Source of the DNA: Ampelomyces quisqualis
Taxonomy: Eukaryota > Ascomycota > Dothideomycetes > Pleosporales > Phaeosphaeriaceae
NCBI GenBank assembly: GCA_018398575.1
Contig: JAGTXZ010000020.1
Coordinates: 2,542,001 to 2,606,000 of the forward strand
Length of the DNA stretch: 64,000 bases
Reading direction: 5' to 3'
Part shown: one piece after another, positions 12,649-22,543 of the stretch
How the letters are laid out: each line of letters opens with the position of its first letter
How positions within the stretch are numbered: the first letter of the stretch is position 1
Notes under the pieces: model-generated
Seen by the model: the letters and a program-made list of their open reading frames with translations, nothing else
Databases searched by the model: none
Told to the model about the DNA's origin: nothing
Translations under genes and position numbers: made by a program

Positions 12649-13873
12649 GTTGGGTGTGGATAGAGTGGAAGAAAGGACGATGAAAAAGCTGCTCAGAAAG
12701 TGTGGGAAAGCGACTCTTGAAATACGTTGAGAAACTACGTTGGGATCCGTAGTTGAGGTGAGAGACCGTTTGTTCGCTCCATACTGTGAACCGTGGTACG
12801 GTAAAGGTGAGAGCCGTTTGGTCCCTTCGATTATAGGAAGCAACCTGACCCTCGATTGTGTTTTTTCAGTTATCGATCGGCTTTTACTGTAGCGCAGATA
12901 GCTGTAATGCTTTGACCCGTCGTGAAGAGAGATGCATCACAGAACTAGTTCACGTATTCGGTGTGTCGTAACGCGCGTCTACATCACAGCCGCCGAAGAA
13001 CGAGCTCTAGTCGTAGCTGAAATCAACTGCAGTTCTATCGTGCATACGGCTCAATTTTTCCAGACAGGTAAGAATTGTCCCTCACACGCCTGACTCCTGT
13101 AAACGCATAAACTGACGAAATCCTCCTAAGCTAGGCCATAGGTATTGGGCAGGAGTGAAGGCCAATCAGATGACAGCTGCGGGGCGGATCCTGAACGTCA
13201 GCTCTTCCAGCCACCAACCTCTATACATCTCCCATAGTATTTGCCTAACAAACATAATATCTGGAGGTGACTGTTAAGCTGTTTGTGAGGTATCCCCTTA
13301 CATATTGCATATCCGGTGTTAACTCGTAAGGGAGCTGGTGCAAATAGGGGCTCGAGGATCAACGTATACACCCCTTTGGGAGGCGTAGTAATGCAGATTG
13401 CTAACCAATTACTATAAGATTATCATCTAGCTTCGCACGGGCTTGTTGGCCTGCAATAACGAAGACGTCGCCGGTGGGCCTGAGTACGAGCTGCACCAGC
13501 GGTTGTTTTGATGCCAAGCTATGTGACGGAGCGTGCCGTCTCCTCCAATAGGCCACATACCTCCTGCCCAGCATGGCCTAGCACAGGAGGATTTTGTCAG
13601 CTTATGCGGTAAGTTGCATGATGCTTAGAGTAGAGAAAGAGTTATGACACCCAGAGACATGTTAGGCATCCCTTGATGCGACAGCGCAAGATAATCCAGA
13701 GGGGTACCGTAGCTGCATGCTTGTCTATTCAGGTTGTACAGCCGGTGTTATTTGCTAACAAGAACTGGATTTAGATTGGACTCCGCAAATTCGCAAGCCA
13801 TGTACGTGTGTAACCATGAAAGAAAGGAGACTAAGGTGTCAGCAGGGAAAGCACTGTCGGTTCGTCGGATTTA

Positions 13874-13966
13874 TCGCGCTGCCGATTCCGAACTACACTC
13901 GATGTCGCGCTGCCGATTCCGAACTACACTCGATGTCGCGCTGCTGATTCCGAACTACGCTCGATG
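13874..13966. repeat. 31-bp tandem repeat, three copies
   Basis: Three head-to-tail units start at 13874, 13905 and 13936. The first two are identical, and the third differs at two positions (a c-to-t and an a-to-g change). The core reads GATTCCGAACTACACTCGAT. It lies in a gene-sparse region about 1 kb upstream of the small secreted protein gene. Confidence 0.95.
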
Positions 13967-14840
13967 TCTGCGCATGTACGAAACATGCTATACGAGGTGA
14001 AGTTGTAAATGTCGTAGTTTTACTGCGGTCATCTGCACAGGCTCAATGCCCGTCTCGATCGGTGATGGCCGCAGTTGCAATGCGTTTGAAATGTTGAAAT
14101 CCCGCAGCGCCTCCAGAAAGAGAGCAGATCCTCATCCTAAGTCATGCTGTAGGCCTCTCTAGCGCAGTCACTCACCTGACCTATGATGATGTCGGGCAAG
14201 TGAAAAGCCAACAGAGCAAGAGGTTAAGACAAATCACATTTGTGAAAGGCGCAGTATCAACGTCAAAGCACCGTCGCCTGCACTATGCACAAACGGCCGG
14301 TCGTATTGGCAACAAGGCGCAGCGGGGAACTCTTGCATTGACCGCTCTGAGACATCAACACGCATGTGGAAACGAGTGAACTATGAGAGTATGATCTAAG
14401 CCACATCTTGCGCGTAGCTTGTAATTTCCTGACACTTGCTGGCGTCCCATTTTTTGAGTTTGGGATGGGTTGGGATGGCAGTCTCGCAAGACTATCTAGG
14501 TTTTCAAAACAATGCCCCGAGATCTTTCTTGACGTTAAAATCTCTCGGCAGACCCAAAGCGTATGGTATGCAAGTGAGATTGTGGGGATAATGGCTCTGA
14601 AGCAGATGCAGAGCTGATCGATCGACCGAAATGTAAGCACTACTGGGTGCACGCCTGAAGTGATATCACAATTTTCCCCTCATGATGAGTTGCTCGATCA
14701 GATCTGTTGGTTTCGGTCCCCGTGGCACCAACAGCCAGTCGTGGCATCGTAAGAGGCATGGCAGATCCACCGTCCTGAAAGTATTACGATGAATCTCGAA
14801 GCCTTGTGACGCCAGCAATGGGCAATGGTGAGCCTTGAGG

Positions 14841-14848
14841 TATATAAG
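14841..14848 (+). promoter_or_regulatory. TATA box of the secreted cysteine-rich protein gene
   Basis: TATATAAG lies 118 bp upstream of the ATG at 14959, a spacing that fits a transcription start near 14870-14880 and an 80- to 90-nt leader. TATA boxes of this quality are uncommon elsewhere in the window and fit a regulated, highly inducible gene (inference). Confidence 0.6.
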
Positions 14849-14958
14849 CTGTGCCTTCTTCACCCATAAAAGCTTTCAACCAAGCATCACCTTCCACTCT
14901 TCATCACTTTCAAAATCACAGCGCTTATACCTTTTACTCCTACCATTGACCCATAACA

Positions 14959-15319
14959 ATGCATTTTACCGCAACTCTTCTCGTTGCCGCTGCCTCTCTC
15001 GGGCTTGTCGCAGCTGCTGACGTCTGTCCGGGCACCTACTGCACGCCTGGCGGTCGCTGCAGCTACGATGCCAATGGCCCCCATTGTTGCTCTGGATCGA
15101 ATGATCGCGACGTTGTAAGTACAGCTGTTGCGTCGTGAGCCAACCTCACGCTGTTTTGCGACTTGGGTACCAACTTTAGCTTACTCTTTCATGTAGCTTC
15201 AATGCGTGAACGGGCAGTGGTCCTTTCGCAACGCGTGCAACACCAACCAGTTCTGCACCTGCACTGGCTCCAGCGACTTGATCTGCAGGGATATCACCAA
15301 GGCAGCTTTTGTCGCTTAG
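14959..15319 (+). CDS. Small secreted cysteine-rich protein, effector-like
   Basis: Exons 14959..15114 and 15197..15319 with an 82-nt intron (gtaagt..tag), phase 0; 92 aa. Residues 1-20 form a clear signal peptide (MHFTATLLVAAASLGLVAAA) with a likely cut before Asp21. The mature 72 residues hold ten cysteines at 23, 28, 34, 43, 44, 55, 66, 72, 74 and 82, enough for five disulfides, including a CC pair and a CTC element. No known fold is recognised; the Cys/Gly-rich start (CPGTYCTPGGRC) loosely recalls small carbohydrate-binding or knottin-like proteins. Small size, signal peptide, ten cysteines, a strong TATA box and an isolated place among repeats are the usual traits of a fungal candidate effector or secreted antimicrobial protein. 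That role is inference; the gene itself is well supported by its frame and splice sites. Confidence 0.8.
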
Positions 15320-16356
15320 ACAGCCTACTATCAGCATGCGCTGCAACTAGGAGCCATATATTTGACTGGCCGAGGTTGAGTGGATTTGGGGAATCAAGGA
15401 AATATTACTGGCCGAGTTTGAGTGGATTCGGGGAATGAAGGACATATTACACTCGTTAAGCAACTTGGGTTGAATGTTACAGATAGCTGCTCTGCTCGTC
15501 GAATACACCTAGAGCGGAGTCCAATATATATCTGTTCTATGCCAGTAATACTTTTAGCAACCTGAAAAATCTTGCAAAGAAGGAGTCCAATTTTTTGAAT
15601 CCGCCAATTTCCGTCATCTTCAATGACCCTAAGGATTGTTTTCAGGCTTGAGATCGCCCTGGCAGCCACTCGCGTCCGCAACCACCCTGTCGCGTCTTGA
15701 TGAACGAACGGCGCTTGTTACTTGCGATAGCTCTCGTGACTGTTTGACTGCCGCTTTCACGAGCGACGCTGTCAGGGGTAGATTGGGTATTGTTCTCCGA
15801 CGATCATGCAGAGTGCCCCCCTTTGGCTTGTTCAATAGCCACATGATGCTCTGCCATGTATGTATAATTCCTCGTCAGAAAGCTGCAAGGGAGTGAACGA
15901 TGTGCTAGTATTTCCATGTGTTTATAGTTCTCAATGCGTTCGCCTCCGATGCCCAGCGTTGCGGATTGTCGCTCCCCTGGTCAGGTTTTTGGGAGCAAAT
16001 GTGCACGATGGCACGGTACTCTAAAGACTTTTTCAGATGAACAGATATCGTTGATGTAACGGGATGCCGGGCGTGCTAGACGGTCAGCTTGGAGTAGATG
16101 TTTGGACTGGTGTGCTTGCTGTGTTGACAGGCATGCATCTGCCTATCTATTCAGGCTTGATTTAATAACAGCGCCCGAGGATTCGATGAGGGAACTGGGT
16201 TCTGTAGACAATATAGCACGATGCATCTTAGCGCTGAAGCGATGACTGAATCGAGAAGAACCATGAACATGCACTAAAGTTTCCCTCCACATGTATCAAT
16301 ACCTTTCGACTGCTCTTTGGCTCATGCTACATCGTTGAAATACCTACGGTGGAAGC
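15320..16356. other. Gene-free spacer with a 42-bp direct repeat
   Basis: About 1 kb without a supportable gene. It holds the two-copy 42-bp tandem repeat just after the secreted protein gene. Remaining frames are short and without motifs. Confidence 0.6.
15365..15448. repeat. 42-bp imperfect tandem duplication
   Basis: Two adjacent units start at 15365 and 15407, both beginning ACTGGCCGAG and containing a GAGTGGATT core, with a few substitutions between them. The duplication lies 46 bp downstream of the secreted protein stop codon, so it is probably in its 3' untranslated region. Confidence 0.9.
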
Positions 16357-17338
16357 CTATGAATCATACTCCTTCTCTTCATACGCCGCCAAAGTCTGCT
16401 TCCACGGCCGCGCCGGATTATCTCGCCTAACCTTGATCGTAGCCCGCACAACATCCGCCAGCGCCTCATGCGGCAACAGGTCCAGCTCTTCGTTCCAATC
16501 AGGCGCATCAATAGCACCGTAAGCATACATGTCGACCAGCAACCGTCTTGCTGGGCTCCCCTCAGGCGTGCCGTCGTACACGATAACGAATGCTTCTGCG
16601 CAAGGGTAGTCGGGAGCGTCTCGCTTCACGCCGGCAATGGTTTCGAGAACTGCCCTCTTGTACTTCTGGTCCATCATCTTTTCTCCAAAAACATATGCGC
16701 CGGCCTACCGCGCAGTCAGCAGATTGCTGTGATGTTCTCGGAAATCGTCTCCACGTACCAGATCGATCCATACGGGATCACTCTTTGTCCCGTTGTTGTA
16801 ATCAAAGTCTCGCGTTGGGATGGTACCAGAATATAGCCAGTGGAAGTAGCATCTAACCTCTTCTGCAGTATGGGTGGGTCCCATATCGATGACTTCTGGA
16901 TCATCTCGAAGTTCGGCCCATTCCGGTTTGAAGACTCGCTTAAAATACTCTGCATGTCTTGAAAGAATATCTTGATGTATTTGTAACACTATGCTCTCGT
17001 CGCCGTGTCCTGCTTTTACTTTCACAAGCTTGCTGCATAAGCTAAGATCACAAGTCAGCCACTATATGCACAAGTCTTATGGCTAAAGTCGGCTCAAAAG
17101 ACCCCAATCATGCTCACTGCCCATGGGCGAGTCTTCAAATCTCAAGTCCGAGACCTGGCGATGAGACTGCCAGGGTCACAAAGCCATGGTTGCACTGTTA
17201 GTTGCGCACCGTCAGCGATGAGGAATTTGCAAAGACTCACTCAAAAGCTGCGGATATGGGAACGCGCAAGTTTCTTGGAGCCATCGGACGTTCGTTGTAC
17301 ACTGAAGCAGTATCCGATTCATCAGACAAGTAATCCAT
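16357..17338 (-). CDS. BTB/POZ domain protein
   Basis: Exons complement(16357..16704, 16759..17032, 17241..17338), introns of 54 and 208 nt; 239 aa. The central exon has no ATG of its own, and phase matching points to the first exon, which starts MDYLSDESDT. The BTB fold is seen from about residue 33: KLVKVKAG, IHQDILSRHAEYFKRVF, PEW, then HWLYSGTI and AYVFGEKMMDQKYKRAV. This is the pattern of the many fungal BTB proteins of 200-300 aa that lack a Kelch or other partner domain. BTB domains mediate dimerisation and often act as CUL3 adaptors; the substrate is unknown. The 208-nt first intron is long for this window, so the first exon is the least certain part. The next gene upstream on the same strand is an F-box-like protein. 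Confidence 0.75.
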
Positions 17339-17564
17339 GAGCATTTTCAAGAGTAGAAATGATGGAAAGATGGTTGTGTAATTGATATAAGACGAAATGG
17401 ATAGAAAGCGTTTCAGTCACGAGCGTGAATCAGCCGTGTGTGGCTGTGCAGTCGCAAGGCAGCAAGTGTGTCAAGCTATTGGACACCAATAATCTAACCA
17501 GGTATGGGACAACTAGCAGTCGTCGTGAGATGTTGCGCAATGTTCACGCATTCTGATTGGATTC

Positions 17565-19151
17565 CTAGTCTTGCATCGTGGTGTCTAGCAAGGATGACGC
17601 AGCGTATCCGATGTCATTGTAGTCGCAAGGCCAGAAGTCCTTGGGGTCCCTCGGAACCAGTTCGACTCCCTGCAGTTCTCCGACTTGTTTAACATACCTT
17701 GGATCTAAGGGCATGTCGGTTGTGTTATCGATGGTAGAAGCTATTTCGTTTAATTTGATGCGCAGGCCTCGGTGCTTGCCAGTTAATCCGCGACAGGCTT
17801 CTACCCATGACCTGCCTTGTAAATGCTCGACACAGAATGCCCTTGATTTGATGTTTTCATCAACCCTCAACATGAGTGCTATTTGGTGAAGCACAATATG
17901 CCGCAGGGATGGCCAGTTGCCTGATAGTGTACTCTGAAACAAGGCTGTATCCAGCACGAAGCCATGGAGACGTAATGTGTTGAGCTGCTTGTGTACCAGG
18001 TCCGGAAGGATCCAGTCTATGATGGATGCTTTAGTGTCCGATAATTCCAGGCTTGAGAACCTCAGGATGTTACTGCAGTCCTGATTTTCGATCAGCTCGA
18101 GATGTTGGAGCTCTTCAAGACTATTAAGCATGGTCTTCCATAAGCGCACAGAGCCTGCGCTGCCAGTGTCGCCCAGCCAGTCCCGGTTTCCGTGCGTGCC
18201 AGCGATACCTCGAAGCGTCAAGCTCAATCTAGTGATCGCTCTGGCTCGGAGATTGAAGGGCTTGCGAGAGGTTATGTTCTGGAGTCGATTGATGGTTGCG
18301 AAAGAGTTGAAATTGTCCATGTTAGCCATTGACAGTTGTAGCCGCCGCACACGCGCAGGGGCTGATTTGATCACCATTGAGCTAGCCCATGCCATGTTAA
18401 CCGTCGCATCTTCGACAAAGGCAGGAGAAGGCGCTTGGTTGACGTCTTTTCCATGTTGAGATACAAAAGTGTGCGTATTGGTTGGGGATGGCTGATCCAC
18501 GATGTCACAACTACCAACAGAGATCTCCTCGAGCTTACTGAACTGATCGAAGATCTGATGCCACGAGGAAGAGGCGGTCCGCTGTAATTGGTACCAAGCT
18601 CTGTTGTCTGTGAAAGGCTCGACCATAGCTCTGTGGTAATTTTTGCAGAATTGAAGCTGTTCATCAGTCATGTCTTCCATTCGATTGACTCGCATCTTGG
18701 AACAGAGCCGCTGGGTCGTGATCTCCTCAAGGTGATGGCCAAAGGCACCATTTGTGTTGATTTCCCATCGCAGTGCAGGAGGAACCTGAAATCGTTAATC
18801 AGATGTCAGAAGGATCAAAACGTGCAATACCTGAACGACGATGTGCTTCACGAACTTGAAGAGTTTTGCGTTCAAGGGGTCCACAGCGAAGCGCTCCAGT
18901 CGACTGGACATTCCAGCCAGGACGTGGTTCAAGACCATATCTCTGAACAGGTACTCTGGGACCCATTCTCGCAAACATGAGTGTGCCAAATTCGCACTTT
19001 GTAAGTCAATCTTGCATCCCGGTCGACAGTAACCCGGAGAAGGCGTTAGATGGGAGACGATAAGTCTTCTTAGTTCCGAAGGGAGCGTGTCCAGAGTAGG
19101 CTGAGATTCTGAAGCAGTCACGTGAAGCGATTCGTCTGCTGTGGTTGGCAT
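17565..19151 (-). CDS. F-box-like protein
   Basis: Exons complement(17565..18785, 18831..19151) with a 45-nt intron (gtattg..cag), phase 0; 513 aa. The N-terminal LDTLPSELRRLIVSHL at about residues 20-35 resembles the start of an F-box, the SKP1-binding module of SCF ubiquitin ligases. The rest is helical and leucine-rich without a recognised repeat family, as in the large set of fungal F-box proteins of about 500 aa whose substrates are unknown. The intron removes an in-frame stop, so the downstream 376-codon frame and the upstream 118-codon frame are one gene. No regulatory site is evident. The assignment rests mainly on the short N-terminal motif. Confidence 0.7.
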
Positions 19152-19387
19152 GATGCAATGCTGGGCGGATACTGTGGCGCGCAGTGGGGCTTTTTTTCAG
19201 AGGACTCGAATATGCGTTCGAATGTGATGCCCGGTGTGATGGTGGGAGTTGACACGCGAGTGCCTAGAACAACAGTGTTGCAGGGCGGCCTCGGCTAATC
19301 GCGGTACATACATACATCATGATACATGGCGTCTTCCAGCCTCACCTTGAAGAATATAGACGATTTCAAGACATGCACTCGGTAAAC

Positions 19388-20335
19388 ATGCCCCTCGCAC
19401 TGCGATCTGGCCCCCGGCTGCTCCTCCGCCCCGTACAGCGATGCGCCTACTCAAGTGCTCTAGCACCCGCCATAAACGTCACCAATGTGCCCGCACCACA
19501 TGCGGGGAGCATACGCATCCTGTCTCTCAACCGACCAGGCGCAAGGAATGCCATCTCGCGCCAGTTGCTCACAGAGCTGCACCACCAGGTCAACAGCATA
19601 CAGAGCGAGGGAGAGCAGGGGCCCACGAGGGCCTTGATATTGGCTAGTGAGGTGGACACGAGTTTCTGTGCAGGCGCAGACTTGAAGGAGCGTGCAACAT
19701 TCACGCCAGAAGAGTAGGTAGGTACGCTCATGCGGGGACTTGGCAGCGACTAACACGCTCACAGCACGGCCAACTTCCTCACCAGCCTACGGGGCACCTT
19801 CACCGCCATCTCGCAGCTATCGATTCCCACCATCTCTGCGCTGGCCGCGCCTGCATTTGGCGGAGGTCTCGAACTCGCACTCACAACGCACATGCGCGTC
19901 TTTGCGTCCGGCACAATCGTCGCACTGCCCGAGACACGGTTGGCTATCATCCCAGGCGCAGGAGGAAGCTATCGTCTCCCCGCGCTGATTGGACTGTCCC
20001 GCGCGCGCGACATGATTCTCACGGGGCGCAGGGTCGGCGCGCCAGAAGCATACTTCCTCGGCCTGTGCAATCGGCTGGTGGAAGTCACACCGGAAGAAGC
20101 CGCACAAGAAGGCGCAGCACGGAAGAAGGTCTTGAGCGAGGCGGTCAGGCTGGCGAGGGACATATGTGAAGGGGGCCCAATTGCACTCAAAGCAGCTCTG
20201 GCGGCCGTCGAAGGCTGCGCACTGGGCGAAAAGGCAGAGAATGCCGCCTACGAACTGGTCGTGCGGACAAAAGATCGCGACGAAGCGCTCGCAGCGTTCA
20301 GAGAGAAGAGGAAACCCGTCTTCCGAGGCGAGTAG
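19388..20335 (+). CDS. Mitochondrial enoyl-CoA hydratase/isomerase, AUH-like (methylglutaconyl-CoA hydratase)
   Basis: Exons 19388..19713 and 19765..20335 with a 51-nt intron (gtaggt..cag), phase 2; 298 aa. The start at MPLALRSGPRLLLRPVQR gives an Arg-rich mitochondrial presequence; an upstream ATG at 19319 is less likely. Crotonase signatures: LNRPGARNAIS, the oxyanion-hole segment SFCAGADLKER, FGGGLELAL and PETRLAIIPGAGGSYRLP. The AIIPGAGG segment with a second catalytic-loop glutamate is typical of AUH-type hydratases, which convert 3-methylglutaconyl-CoA to HMG-CoA in leucine breakdown; other short-chain hydratases cannot be excluded. It ends 53 bp before the convergent HIT gene. Confidence 0.88.
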
Positions 20336-20388
20336 ATAGCGCAGTGCCAAAGCATAATCCTTGAAAGCATTTTCATCCGTCCATGCGT

Positions 20389-20943
20389 CTACATCTTTGC
20401 CTTGATCTCCTCCAACAGCTTCGTCAACGCCTCCTTATCCGCCTTCTGCGTCGGCCACTCAATCCCCAACCCCTCCGTCTCATTCGGCTTCGGAATCAAG
20501 TGGAAATGCACATGGTCGACCTCCTGGTGCGCAATCCTGCCATTGTTCTGGAGAACATTGTAGTTCTCCACGCCCTGCGCCATGGCAATCTTCTTGGTCA
20601 CAGCCAGCAATTCAGACAGCTGGTCGTCGGGGATGTCGTGCAGCTTTGCGCCGTGGTGTTTGGGGATGATGAGCTGCGACACAGGGTTGCTTTTTAGCCG
20701 AGTTTCTTTTTTTGCTTGCGGGGGGAGATGGTAAGTCGGGCGAGATGTACCGAGTGTCCTCTGCTCAGAGGGCCAATGTCGAGGAATGCATACGTCTTTT
20801 CCGACTCGAAGATCTTCATCGATGGGATTTCTCCTGCGGGCTGGTTAGCGCCGCTTCGCAGGATGATCAGCATTCAAAGGACGGATATATGTACCCCGAA
20901 TTATCTTGCAGAAAATACAGACGCCGGACATGGTGGTACTCAT
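20389..20943 (-). CDS. HNT1: HIT-domain protein, HINT/Hnt1 type
   Basis: Exons complement(20389..20673, 20751..20833, 20895..20943), introns of 61 and 77 nt; 138 aa. The N-terminus CIFCKIIRGEIPS, the segment KIFESEKTYAFLDI, GHSLIIPKHHGAKLHD and the triad VDHVHFHLIP (His98, His100, His102) are the full set of HINT-branch signatures, including the CxxC pair. HINT proteins are purine-nucleoside phosphoramidases that cleave AMP-linked amines such as adenylyl-lysine; yeast Hnt1 is the model. Length fits the family. Exon 2 uses a gtacat donor, and exon 3 begins at CTCATC after gtcgcag, which restores the conserved GHSLIIPKHH junction. It is convergent with the AUH-like gene. An alternative start is Met5. 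Confidence 0.9.
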
Positions 20944-21257
20944 GTTTCTCACGGTTCCGGTTGGCTGGTGACGTGTTGGAGGGTTGGAGCTTATCAAGTT
21001 GAGCCGAGCGGGAGGTGGTGGGGTGTGGGGTAGCTTCGCTGCCGGTTCCGCTCGGGTGCGGGAAGAGACGGGTTGGTGTCGCTCTGGAAGGAGACGGGCT
21101 ATGATCTGCACACATGAACATGCTTTGTTTCCATACGTGTATCGTTTTCCTTGTTTGTTGCCACGTAGTTCATGACTTCCTCCTAATTCCCCGTGGCCGT
21201 TAGATGACTGGACGTGGACATGCAAGTCTAAGTCATTAACCCCCGGGGCACATCGCC

Positions 21258-22124
21258 TCATGTGTTTACCCACTTCCATTCTTCGCACTCAAAGTTTGCG
21301 TAGCATCTGAACTCATTGCTCAAGCCTTTTGCATGTTTGATCTCATAGTCCGTAGTCTTAGCACCGACCTTGCCATACAGCTTGGTGGTCACCAAACTCT
21401 CCATTCGCTCTCCTGTACAGACAATGAGGCGTAGCGACTCCGCTGCCCATGACTTGGCTAGCCATCTCACGGTCAATGCAGCTGTCATCTGTCATTCGGC
21501 TGTTGCAACATGGGCTTAGGGCCTTGTACATACCCTTGGTTTGACAGTCTTCACTCAAGAAGGGCGGGTCGCATATTATATGATCGAATGTGCCCTTCAT
21601 TTCGACCGGCAACTGGATCGCTTTCTCGAAATCGTATCGCACAAACTCCTTGAACACGCCGAACCGCTCGTCGATTTCAAGAAGCTTGATCTCTGGTCTG
21701 CATTTGTACTCTCCGGATGCCTTTTCGATTCAGTCTACCGCTCAGCCAACGTTGAAATGACCCACCATCAGATTCTTCAGCTGCATAAAAGCGCTCGGCG
21801 CAGATACGACCGCTATCTTAGTGGCGTCCGTGGCTCCCTCGAGTAATTGTCGAGCGAGCGCGGTCGCAGTCTCGTCGTTGTACCAAAATTGACTCGCGTT
21901 CCAGTCTTCTGTGAAAGCGTCCATGGTCAATTTGCCCTCAAAGTCATCTTCTGCCTGGTTCCTCAAGTTCTCAAACTGCTTTTGTCTTGCGTCCCGCTCG
22001 CCGTAAAATTCTTTCAGTGCGTCCAGAGCACTGCCTGAAAGCTGTCTTCACTGATTAGCAAGTACGCCTACATGATTCATAGTTGTACACACGGCATCTC
22101 GTCATCATCCTCGATTGGTGCCAT
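21258..22124 (-). CDS. EFM5: eEF1A lysine N-methyltransferase, EFM5/EEF1AKMT1 type
   Basis: Exons complement(21258..21481, 21534..21720, 21766..22041, 22089..22124); introns of 52, 45 and 47 nt; 240 aa. Diagnostic segments are LSGSALDALKEFYGE near the N-terminus, QFWYNDETATALAR, KLLEIDERFGVFKEFVRYDF, the DPPF catalytic motif at 155-158 followed by LSEDCQTK, then LIVCTGERM and GLSNEFRCYANFE at the C-terminus. In yeast, Efm5 trimethylates a lysine of translation elongation factor eEF1A using S-adenosylmethionine; the animal orthologue was once called N6AMT2. The first exon codes only 12 residues and is inferred from phase, an acidic MAPIEDDDEMPC start typical of the family, and a good branch site (CTAAT). 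The acceptor of exon 3 (aaaag) has close alternatives. Its promoter is shared with the divergent metallo-beta-lactamase gene. Confidence 0.88.
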
Positions 22125-22543
22125 TTCATTGACTTGCCCTTGTGAATGTTGTGCCTGAAAAGTAGCTCAGGTGGATAGTTGTGGCGCGCGGACTCGTATC
22201 GATAAGCTACGGCTCGAGATTGTACATTATGTGACAAGCCAGCTCTCACCAATCATGTTGACAAGACTTCGAATGAGCCGTCATGGAATTAGATTATACC
22301 ATGTCTTGAAAGGAGACGTCGGTACTCGAGGTTTGCGTAAAGATGTCGAAGCTGTCGAGGTTAAGCAAGATGTCGAAGCTGTCGAGGTTAAGCGCTGGTG
22401 AAAGCTGCTGCATCCATCCCATTACCCGCTTGCCGTAGAAAGCACGCAAGCCTCGGTACAACGATGCAGCTGCGCGACAATATGACACAATGCATGTTCT
22501 GCGATGGCTCGCTCACTGTTTGCCGCGCAGACTGTATTCGACA
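22125..22543. other. Shared divergent promoter with a 27-bp duplication
   Basis: This space lies between the divergent EFM5-type and LACTB2-type genes. It contains two adjacent 27-bp-period copies (units from 22342 and 22369) with the core GATGTCGAAGCTGTCGAGGT. Nothing else is recognised. Confidence 0.6.
22342..22393. repeat. 27-bp-period tandem duplication
   Basis: The unit beginning GATGTCGAAGCTGTCGAGG occurs at 22342 and again at 22369 without mismatch over about 25 bases. It lies about 150 bp upstream of the LACTB2-like start codon. Confidence 0.9.

Larger units (their letters stand above)
12649..14958. other. Gene-sparse region with a tandem repeat
   Basis: About 2.3 kb without a supportable gene. 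It contains a three-copy 31-bp tandem repeat (13874-13966), a 7-bp inverted repeat pair (13560-13566 and 13584-13590), and the promoter of the secreted protein gene at its right end. Frames here, such as 14263-14652 on the minus strand, lack family resemblance. No transposon-like open frame is seen. Confidence 0.6.

Noticed and set aside
13560..13590. 7-bp inverted repeat CCTCCTG/CAGGAGG with a 17-base spacer
   Set aside because: Too short to distinguish from chance; no gene end nearby for it to terminate.
12649..14958. Decayed transposon in the gene-sparse region
   Set aside because: No terminal repeats, transposase-like frame or target duplication was found by eye.
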